Below are positions 14,542 to 22,112 of a stretch of DNA of 64,000 bases, piece after piece (within the stretch, counting starts at the first letter, position 1; every line of letters begins with the position of its first letter). This stretch comes from Gp7-AA10 sp035516895 (GTDB taxonomy: Bacteria; Acidobacteriota; Thermoanaerobaculia; Gp7-AA8), in NCBI GenBank assembly GCA_035516895.1, contig DATIZY010000017.1:1-64000 (forward strand), in the 5' to 3' direction. A program made the position numbers and the translations under genes. The notes beneath the pieces were generated by a model. The model was not told the origin of the DNA. It saw only the letters and a program-made list of their open reading frames with translations, and did not search any database.

Positions 14542-17500
14542 TGGCTCACCGCGGACGTCGTCGAAGGATTGTTCGTCTTGGTTGCGTTGATGCTCGCCGG
14601 CACGGCGACCACCGTCGTTCCGTTCATCGCCTGGCCGCTGCTCGCGCCCCAGTTGAACGACATGGTCCCGACGTATTGGTGAATGAACTTCGGCGGCGGG
14701 ATCTGCCCTGTGGAGCTGCTGCGGTTCGCGTCGGCTGAGAACTGCAGGGACAAGTGCTGCGTGAGGCGCTGCGGCGTCCATGTGACGAGCGCCTGGTAAT
14801 CCTCGCTGCGCGACTCCAGGTTCGTCAGGTCATTTTTCGAACGGCTGAAATTGACGCGGGGCTGCAGCATGATTCCCCAGTTTGGGAGCGTCCAGCTCGG
14901 CTGCAGTGACGCGAGATACTGATCCGTGGTCCCGACGGCGGAGCTGCCCGCCGTACGCGTGCCCGACAGCACAGCCGACAGATTGAGGTACGGCGTCGGA
15001 GTGCCGCCGAAGGTCAGCGTCGCCGCGCTCGTGGTCGAGTCGGAGATCGGTGTGATGCGATCGTGAAGTTTCTGCACCGTCATGGTCTGCGACAAATTGA
15101 AGATCCCGATCGCCTCGGTCACCGTGCCGTTGGCTCCCGATTGGGTGCGATCGAGATCCGGCAGTCCGTAGCTGGGATTGCCCGAGCCGCGATCGGCCGT
15201 CCAGTTCCCGCCTAACGCGAGCGTCGTTCGCTGGCCGATGGAGGTCGTGACCGCCAGGACTCCGCCATTTTCGCGATTGCGCGGAAGGATCGCGCCCGAC
15301 GAGTTGCCGTCGCGGAGCGTTCGCAGCTGCAGCGAGAGCGACGTGCGATTGATGACCTTGGTCAGCGAGAGATTCGCGCCCGTTCGATCGGGAACGCCGC
15401 CGGGTGTGAGTGCGCGGTTCGCCGGATTGACGTAGTCCGCCTCGGTTCGCCGCAGATTGAGCACATATGCGAACGTTCCCCAGTTGCCGGTCGCGTCGAG
15501 CCGCAGCGCGCTGCCCTCGTGTTTCGGTCCGACGGTGGTGGGGTTCGGGTCGAAGCCGCCGTGCGATCCTTCGAAGATCAGCGTCAGCTTCGGATCGAAG
15601 ATGTACTTCGCGAAGACGCCGAACGCTTTGCCGACTCCGCCGGCGGAGTTCGGGCCGGCGTCGTCCGTGACGCGGAAACCCATCAGCCGGAAGTCCCACT
15701 TGTCGTTCGGCTCGGTCTGCAGGGCCGCGGCGCGGATGATCGTCTTCGGACCGAAGTCTCCCGCGAGAACGCCGGCCGGCTTTGTGCCGAAGGTCTCATA
15801 TCCCGAGGCGATCATGTGGAAGAGGTGGAGGCGGCCTTCGACGCCGCCGCGCGCGACGCCTGTCGCGAGCAGCTCCGACTGATCGAGAAAATCGGGCGCG
15901 GCGTAACCGATCTTCGCTTCCGGCTGCACGAGGCCCTGCTGCCGCGTGAAATCAGTCAGCCAGTTGCGGCTCTCCTGCACGGTCTTGTTCGGGTCGGCGA
16001 GATCGTGGCGCACCGACATGTCGCCGGTGACTTTCGCTCCCTTGGCGTTCTCGGCGAGGTCGGTTTGCGCGGAGAACTGCGTGCGCGCGGCATTCGGCTG
16101 TCCCGGCGCATCGCCGCCGGCGGCGGTGATCGTGCCGTTCGGCGTCACCGCCCAATCTTTTTGCAGCGATGGCGCGGCAGGCTGCGCCGCTTCGGGAGCG
16201 ACCTCCACGTCGAAGCTCCACGTCGTGACCGCGCCCGCGAGCGACAGCCGGACCGAGTGCGTGCCGTTTGCGAGCGGCAGGAGCGAGTCGTAGTTGATCG
16301 AAGCCGCGTCGATTTTCGAGACATTCGTGACGTCGGTCTGATCGAGAGTCATCGCGACGTCCTGCGCTTTCACCGTGCCGCTCCATGTCGCGCTGATGTG
16401 CGGCTGGTTCGTTGCGACTTTCGATCCGTCCGCCGGCTGCTGATTCGTGACGGCGGGCTTCTGCTGCACGAGAGCGATCGGCTGCTTCGCGGGCGCGCGC
16501 CCGACGTTCGCCGTCGGCGATGCGCCTAACACAACGCCGCCGGGCCCGATCGCCGTCACACGGACGGACGTGCCGCCGACGCCCGGCGGAATCGCGAAGT
16601 CGCTGGCTGCGGTGAGCGCCGAATAGACGACGTTGCCGGCGGCATCGAGCACGTCCACGCGGTACAGCAGCCCGCTGACGCCGCCGCGCCAGCGCACGTG
16701 CCGCTGCTGCACGGTCGCGGTGAGATCGACGTGCTGCGGCACGATCGCGAAGCGCTGCCACTCCGTCGGCTCGCTTTCGGTTTCGCCGGCGAACACGGCA
16801 CGGACGCGCCAGCGATGAATGCCCGGCCCGATCTCCTGCAGCGTCCGGGCGCTCGGCTTCCATTGCGCGTCCGACAGCCGGAAGCGGCGCGGCAGGAGAT
16901 CGTTGTCGATCTCCACGACGTAGCCGCTGCTGTTCGGAACGAGCGACCAGCGGAACAGCGGCGACGCGCTTCCGATCACCATGCCGTCGCGCGGCGCGAG
17001 CAGCGTCAGGCGCGAGACGCTGTTCGGCGCCATCAGCACGTGCAGCGAAGGTGCGGCGGCGAATTGCGGCGACTCGATCTGCAGCTCGAGCGTGTGCGCG
17101 CCCTCGTACGAGATCGGCAGCGGCAGATGCGTGCGGACTTCGGCCGGATATCCGCCGCCGACGTTCACCGTGAATCGATCGAACGGCACGCCGTCGAACT
17201 TCCAGACGCCGATGATCGTGCCCGTTCCGGTCGTGGCCAGCAGGCCGCGGGGAAAGACGTTTTGCGACGGCGCGATCATCGTTCCTTCCGCCGGGAAAAC
17301 GATCGCCGCGGTCGTGACGCCGAGGGGCGCGGCGATCGAGCCGCGCGGGTAGACGAGAAGCGTCGCGGTTGCGCTGCCGCCGTCGGGATTCGTCAGCATC
17401 AGCGTCGTCGCTCCCGGCGGCGCCTCGGCGATGACGCTCATCGTCACATCGGCGATTTCCGGCGTGATGACGTTGACATTCTCGATGCGGACGCCGGGGT

Positions 17501-20135
17501 TGACGACCGACACGCGTGCACCCGGCTCGAAGAAGCGGCCTAACAAACGCTCGACGATCGAGCGCTCGCCCGTCGCGACCGCCGGCGGAACGACGGTGGT
17601 AATCACGGGACGCGGAGGCAGAATGCTGAGTGCGACGTCGACGAAATGCGTCGGATCGCTGTTGCCGATGAAGCGGAGCGTGGCCGGACCCACCGTCGCG
17701 TTCGCGGCGATGTCGATCTCGACCTGCTGCGTCTGCCCTGGCGCAATCGTGAACGATGGCGGATTCAGCGACACGCCCGGAGGCGGAGTCGCCGTGATCG
17801 CGACGCCGCCGGTGAACGCGTTCGATCCGACGACGCCGATCGTCACATTGCCGCTGCTGCCGGCCGCGATCGAAGTCGCGGATGGCGCGGCGGTGAGCGC
17901 GTAATCGGGGCGGCCGCTGACGTTGATGTTCAGCGTCGCGGTCCTTGGGCCGCTGACACCGGCTGCGGTTCCGGAGAACAACACGCTGCCGGAACTCACG
18001 AGTGTGGAGGTGCCGATCGAGATCGTGACGTTGAGCGGAGTGCCCGGAGTCAGCGTGAATGCCGATGGAGTCACCGAAACGCCCGCAGTCGGGGACGTTG
18101 TGACGCTGACCGGACCCGAAAAACCGTTGAGGCCCGTCGCCAGCACGCTCACCTGCATGCTCGCCGATTGCGCGAGCGAGATCATCGACGGCGAGACCGA
18201 GAGTGTGAAGTCGGGCGACCCGGTGATCGTGATGAGGACCGGCGCGGTGTGCGTGCCGACGCCGGTTGCGGTGCCCGTGAACACGCCGCTGAATGTCGCG
18301 GGAGCCGCGCCCGGCGCGATCTTCACCGTGACCGTTTGCGATCCGCCGGCCGGTATCGTGAAGGCCGAAGGCGTGAAGGTGACGTCGGCGCTGCCCGGCG
18401 ACGTGACGGACACGGAACCGGTGAATCCGTTCAGCGGTTGCGTCGAGACGGTGAGCGTCGACGTTCCGCCGGAGGCGATCGAAAGGGAGGAGGGATCAGC
18501 GGTGAGAGTGAAGTCGGGGCCGGCGACGACGTTCACCGCGATCGGAGCGGTGCGCGAGCCGGTGATGCCGGGCGCGGTTCCGGTGAACACGCCGTTGTGC
18601 AGCGCCGGCGTCGCGTTGGTCGCGGCGCTGATCGTCACGGTTTGCGAGGCGCCGGGCAGCAGAGAGAACGTCTGCGGCGAGAACGCGATGCCTGCCAGCG
18701 CCGGCGCGTTGACCGTGATGCTGCCGGCGAATCCGTTCACTCCCGCGGCGGAGACGTTCACCGTCGTGCTCTGCCCCGGAGCAATCGTGACGCTCGGCGG
18801 CGCGACGGTGAGTCGGAAATCGGGCGCAGCGACGACTGTGATCGTGACGTTCTGCGTCTTCGTCGTGCCGGATGCCGGCGTGAAGGTGAACGTCGAGGTG
18901 TACGTTCCCGGCGCGACGTTGCTCGCGGCCTGAGCGACGAACGTCGCCGGCGCCGCGCTGCTCGTCGGAGTGAACGTGATTCCCGGCGGAGCGGCGGGCG
19001 TGACGGTGACCGTGCTGGTGAAGCACGCGTTCGGCGTGATCGACGCGTTGATCGATTGTCCTCCGCCGCCGGCGGTCAGCGTGATCGCGTTCGGGATGGC
19101 GGCCGGCGTGTAGTCGGGCGCGGTGACGGTGATCGAGAGGTTGACGTTCTTGTTGATGTTCGCGGCGGGATCGGAAACGTTCAGGACCGCGATGTACGTC
19201 CCCGGCGCGGCAGTCCCCGCGTCGACGTTGAACGGAAGCGACTGGTTCGGCGGCATCGCCGCGGCGGCGGGAAGCGCACTGATGTTGACCCCCGCTGGAA
19301 TCGAGGTGAACGCGACGCGCGGTGTGCCGCTGTAGCCGTTGACCGGAGCGAGATTGATCGCATCGGAGGCCGGCGCGCCGCCCTGACAAACGTTGATCGC
19401 AGGATTGCTGAAGATCGCCGAGATGTCGGGCTGCTGCACGATGATCGTCAGCGCGTTCGGAAATACCTTCTGAACTCCAAGCTCGTCGACGCCAGTGAGC
19501 GTGCCGCTGTACGCTCCCGGCGTCGCCCCTGCGCCTAACGAGAACGTGAACGTCAGCGGGTTGTACGGTTGTGGCGTCGTCTGCGCCGGAGGCACGTTGA
19601 TGAACGACGGGAATCCGCTGAACGAGTACGTGAGCTGTTTCGCGCCGAAGCCGGGATCGGGTTTCGTCGTCACGGTCACCGACTGCGCCGTCCCGCCGAT
19701 GACCAGCGTCGTCGGGTTCGGAGCGACGCTCGCGGTGTACGACGGAGTGTTGACGACGAGTGTGACGGTCGTCGTGCCCGCGCCGAACGCATCGCGGAGA
19801 GTGATGGGATACGTGCCTGGGGTCGTGCCGGCGCCGACCGCGAATCGAAACGATGTCGACGCCGATGTCGAGTTGAGCGTGTACGGATAGGTCACCGGCG
19901 ACGGCAGCGTGTTGACGCCGGCCGGCAGTCCGCCGACGACCACGGTTCCGGTGGCATTGACGCTGCCGGTCGCATAGGTGAGCGTGACTGCGACGGCCGG
20001 AGTGGTCTGCGTCGGAAGGGCGCTGACCATCGCGGGGACGGCATTCACGATCGCGTACGCAATCGGGACAGCGCAGAGAATCAGACCTGTCCAGAATGCG
20101 CGCCGAAAAACCACTCCACCGGGTCGAATGTCCAT
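14538..20135 (-). CDS. Giant surface protein: Ig-like repeats, IPT, Fn3-like domains and C-terminal beta-barrel
   Basis: 1865 residues. An N-terminal signal/anchor (about 12-40) is followed by 7-8 repeats of about 85-95 residues (about 45-880), many opening with P-D-F/Y-x-L and containing GFSG, GFTG or GFAG and FTP-x-x-F. They resemble bacterial Ig-like folds. An IPT domain follows (PVITTVVPPAVATGERS, about 880-970), then Fn3-like domains (about 1080-1350). The final 480 residues alternate polar and hydrophobic positions, with turns and aromatic ends typical of an outer-membrane barrel. The layout recalls an autotransporter with its passenger first, but the protein does not end in the usual terminal Phe. 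It is probably an adhesin and heads a three-gene operon. Confidence 0.85.
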   Translation of the reverse strand: MDIRPGGVVFRRAFWTGLILCAVPIAYAIVNAVPAMVSALPTQTTPAVAVTLTYATGSVNATGTVVVGGLPAGVNTLPSPVTYPYTLNSTSASTSFRFAVGAGTTPGTYPITLRDAFGAGTTTVTLVVNTPSYTASVAPNPTTLVIGGTAQSVTVTTKPDPGFGAKQLTYSFSGFPSFINVPPAQTTPQPYNPLTFTFSLGAGATPGAYSGTLTGVDELGVQKVFPNALTIIVQQPDISAIFSNPAINVCQGGAPASDAINLAPVNGYSGTPRVAFTSIPAGVNISALPAAAAMPPNQSLPFNVDAGTAAPGTYIAVLNVSDPAANINKNVNLSITVTAPDYTPAAIPNAITLTAGGGGQSINASITPNACFTSTVTVTPAAPPGITFTPTSSAAPATFVAQAASNVAPGTYTSTFTFTPASGTTKTQNVTITVVAAPDFRLTVAPPSVTIAPGQSTTVNVSAAGVNGFAGSITVNAPALAGIAFSPQTFSLLPGASQTVTISAATNATPALHNGVFTGTAPGITGSRTAPIAVNVVAGPDFTLTADPSSLSIASGGTSTLTVSTQPLNGFTGSVSVTSPGSADVTFTPSAFTIPAGGSQTVTVKIAPGAAPATFSGVFTGTATGVGTHTAPVLITITGSPDFTLSVSPSMISLAQSASMQVSVLATGLNGFSGPVSVTTSPTAGVSVTPSAFTLTPGTPLNVTISIGTSTLVSSGSVLFSGTAAGVSGPRTATLNINVSGRPDYALTAAPSATSIAAGSSGNVTIGVVGSNAFTGGVAITATPPPGVSLNPPSFTIAPGQTQQVEIDIAANATVGPATLRFIGNSDPTHFVDVALSILPPRPVITTVVPPAVATGERSIVERLLGRFFEPGARVSVVNPGVRIENVNVITPEIADVTMSVIAEAPPGATTLMLTNPDGGSATATLLVYPRGSIAAPLGVTTAAIVFPAEGTMIAPSQNVFPRGLLATTGTGTIIGVWKFDGVPFDRFTVNVGGGYPAEVRTHLPLPISYEGAHTLELQIESPQFAAAPSLHVLMAPNSVSRLTLLAPRDGMVIGSASPLFRWSLVPNSSGYVVEIDNDLLPRRFRLSDAQWKPSARTLQEIGPGIHRWRVRAVFAGETESEPTEWQRFAIVPQHVDLTATVQQRHVRWRGGVSGLLYRVDVLDAAGNVVYSALTAASDFAIPPGVGGTSVRVTAIGPGGVVLGASPTANVGRAPAKQPIALVQQKPAVTNQQPADGSKVATNQPHISATWSGTVKAQDVAMTLDQTDVTNVSKIDAASINYDSLLPLANGTHSVRLSLAGAVTTWSFDVEVAPEAAQPAAPSLQKDWAVTPNGTITAAGGDAPGQPNAARTQFSAQTDLAENAKGAKVTGDMSVRHDLADPNKTVQESRNWLTDFTRQQGLVQPEAKIGYAAPDFLDQSELLATGVARGGVEGRLHLFHMIASGYETFGTKPAGVLAGDFGPKTIIRAAALQTEPNDKWDFRLMGFRVTDDAGPNSAGGVGKAFGVFAKYIFDPKLTLIFEGSHGGFDPNPTTVGPKHEGSALRLDATGNWGTFAYVLNLRRTEADYVNPANRALTPGGVPDRTGANLSLTKVINRTSLSLQLRTLRDGNSSGAILPRNRENGGVLAVTTSIGQRTTLALGGNWTADRGSGNPSYGLPDLDRTQSGANGTVTEAIGIFNLSQTMTVQKLHDRITPISDSTTSAATLTFGGTPTPYLNLSAVLSGTRTAGSSAVGTTDQYLASLQPSWTLPNWGIMLQPRVNFSRSKNDLTNLESRSEDYQALVTWTPQRLTQHLSLQFSADANRSSSTGQIPPPKFIHQYVGTMSFNWGASSGQAMNGTTVVAVPASINATKTNNPSTTSAVSQ

Positions 20136-20171
20136 CTGCCGCGACTCCCCGACTCGTTTTGGACGAGGGCG

Positions 20172-20819
20172 CTAGTGTAGTTGCCGCGCGATGAAATCCG
20201 CAACGACCGCGATCGATTCCGGCGTCACGAAGTGCCCCATCGGGAACTCGTGATACTCCGGCTCGACGCCGTGACTCTCGAGCACGCGCCGCATGCGCCG
20301 TGCCGCGAGCACCGGAATCACCTCGTCCTCCGTCCCGTGCACGATGAGCACGGGGATGTCGCGCGAGAACGGCGGCGGGTCGTCCTCGTTCAGCGCGCCG
20401 CTCATGACGACGATTCCTGCCGGCTTCTTCTGCAATCGAAAGCCGGCGTCGAGCGACATCAGCCCTCCCTGCGAGAATCCCCCGAGAATCATCGCATCCG
20501 GCGGCGTGGCGTAGCGGTCACGAAGTTCATCTATGAATTTGATTAACAATTCTCGTGAACGTTTTAGCGAGCCCGGCTCCGCGGGCCAGCCGTCGAACCA
20601 CGTGTAGCCGAATGTGAACCCGGGCGCCGGCTCGAACGGCTCCGGCGCGTTGGGAAAAACAAAGCGGCAGCCGCTGCCCATCATCGGCGCAAGGTCGCTC
20701 AGATCCTTCGCATCGGCGCCGCGGCCGTGCAGCACGATCACCAGCGGAAGTTCGGTCGAATCAACGGCCCCGTCTGGCGCCCTAAGTTCATACCGCAGTG
20801 AGAGTTCGCCTTCGCGCAT
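20172..20819 (-). CDS. Phospholipase/carboxylesterase-family hydrolase
   Basis: 215 residues from the ATG at 20819. Features are VIVLHGRGADAKDL (oxyanion loop), the nucleophile elbow GFSQGG, an acid in HGTEDEVIPV and the His in MGHFVTPE. This matches the small alpha/beta esterases of the phospholipase/carboxylesterase family (about 215-220 residues). No signal peptide. Codons around 20525-20565 are strongly AT-rich, including a TTA codon. It is divergent from pilT, with 41 nt between the starts. Confidence 0.88.
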   Translation of the reverse strand: MREGELSLRYELRAPDGAVDSTELPLVIVLHGRGADAKDLSDLAPMMGSGCRFVFPNAPEPFEPAPGFTFGYTWFDGWPAEPGSLKRSRELLIKFIDELRDRYATPPDAMILGGFSQGGLMSLDAGFRLQKKPAGIVVMSGALNEDDPPPFSRDIPVLIVHGTEDEVIPVLAARRMRRVLESHGVEPEYHEFPMGHFVTPESIAVVADFIARQLH

Positions 20820-20860
20820 TTCGCTGTACAATAATGCCTTAATCCAGCGAGGAGACATCC

Positions 20861-22042
20861 GTGCACATCAACGACCTGCTGAAAATTGCCGCCGAACGGC
20901 GCGCGTCCGACCTCCACATCAAGGTCGGTTCGCACCCCGTCATCCGCGTCGACGGCGAGCTCACTCCGCTCGTGGAGCTGAAGCGTTTGATGCAGGAAGA
21001 CACGATCGCCATGGCGTTCTCGATCATGTCTTCGCGGCAGAAGGAAAAGTTCAAAAATAATTACGAAATCGATATCGCCTATTCTGTCCCCGGCCTCGGC
21101 CGTTTCCGCTGCAACATCTTCCAGCAGCGCGGCACGGTCGGCATGGTCCTCCGCGTCATCCCGGTCAAGATCCTCTCGATCCGCGAGCTGATGCTGCCCG
21201 TTGTCCTCGAAAGGATCGCCGAAGAGCGGCGCGGGTTGATTCTCTGCACCGGAACGACCGGCTCGGGCAAGTCGACGACGCTCGCCGCGATGATCGACTA
21301 CATCAACACGCACCGCACCGAGCACATCATGACGGTCGAGGACCCGATCGAGTTCCTCCACCGCGACAAAAAATCGATCGTCAATCAGCGCGAAGTCGAA
21401 GTCGACACGAAGTCGTTCTCCGGCGCGCTCCGATCGGCACTGCGCCAGGACCCCGACGTCATCCTCGTCGGCGAAATGCGCGACTACGAGACGATCGAGA
21501 CCGCGCTGACCGCCGCCGAAACGGGCCACCTCGTGTTCTCGACGCTGCACACGATGGACGCGACCGAGACGGTCAACCGCATCATCTCGGTCTTCCCGCC
21601 GCACCAGCAGAAGCAGATCCGTTTGCAGCTCGCGGCCGTGCTCAAAGCCGTCGTCTCCCTGCGACTTCTCCCGCGCGCCGACGGCCTCGGCCGCGTTCCG
21701 GCGGCGGAAGTGCTCATCTCGACCGCGTACATCCGCGACTGCATCGAGAACAAAGAGAAGACGAAGCTGATCAAGGACGCGATCGCGCAGGGCACGTCGC
21801 AATACGGCATGCAGACGTTCGACCAGTCGCTCTACACGCTCTACAAGAACGGACTGATCACGCTCGACGAAGCGCTGCGCCGCGCCTCGAACCCGGACGA
21901 ATTCCGCCTCAAGCTGCAGGGCATTCAGTCGACCTCGGACATCTCCAAGGAAGAGATGGAGCAGAAGCTCACGGTGGGCAGCGCAGGCGAGGCCGATCCG
22001 TTCTCGGACGATTCGCCGTTCGACTTCTCGAACCAGGTCTAG
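20861..22042 (+). CDS. pilT: Type IV pilus retraction ATPase PilT
   Basis: 393 residues from a GTG with GAGGAGA about 5 nt upstream. It has the PilT layout: an N-terminal domain with RRASDLHIKVGSHPVIRVDGEL, Walker A GTTGSGKST (from G131), Asp-box EDPIEFLH, Walker B DPDVILVGEMRD and His-box GHLVFSTLHT. It powers pilus disassembly for twitching and possibly DNA uptake. The C-terminal tail after residue 350 is longer than in PilT of model species. Codons near 21045-21085 form another AT-rich patch. Confidence 0.95.
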   Translation: MHINDLLKIAAERRASDLHIKVGSHPVIRVDGELTPLVELKRLMQEDTIAMAFSIMSSRQKEKFKNNYEIDIAYSVPGLGRFRCNIFQQRGTVGMVLRVIPVKILSIRELMLPVVLERIAEERRGLILCTGTTGSGKSTTLAAMIDYINTHRTEHIMTVEDPIEFLHRDKKSIVNQREVEVDTKSFSGALRSALRQDPDVILVGEMRDYETIETALTAAETGHLVFSTLHTMDATETVNRIISVFPPHQQKQIRLQLAAVLKAVVSLRLLPRADGLGRVPAAEVLISTAYIRDCIENKEKTKLIKDAIAQGTSQYGMQTFDQSLYTLYKNGLITLDEALRRASNPDEFRLKLQGIQSTSDISKEEMEQKLTVGSAGEADPFSDDSPFDFSNQV

Positions 22043-22057
22043 TTGATCGATCTTCGT

Positions 22058-22112
22058 GTTCGTGCTTCGTGAGGTGGTTCGTCAATGACACTACGAACCA
22101 CAAACCACGAAC
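22058..22112. repeat. Word-repeat hairpin enclosing a start codon
   Basis: The left arm (22058-22082) repeats GTTCGTG/GTGGTTCGT words; the right arm (22093-22112) is ACGAACCAC followed by AAACCACGAAC. The outer 7 bp and inner 9 bp can pair, leaving a loop that contains the ATG at 22085. The right arm encodes residues 4-10 of the protein. Folding of the mRNA would affect access to the start codon. Confidence 0.65.

Noticed and set aside
13675..14682. Leu/Arg/Trp-rich and Cys-Gly-rich plus-strand frames over the hexamer array
   Set aside because: These are translations of the Pro-Gln codons read backwards in other frames. The minus-strand frame has a signal peptide and folded domains.
17646..19538. 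630-residue Arg-rich plus-strand frame
   Set aside because: Antisense shadow of the Ig-repeat protein. Its length reflects high GC and lack of stops, not coding.
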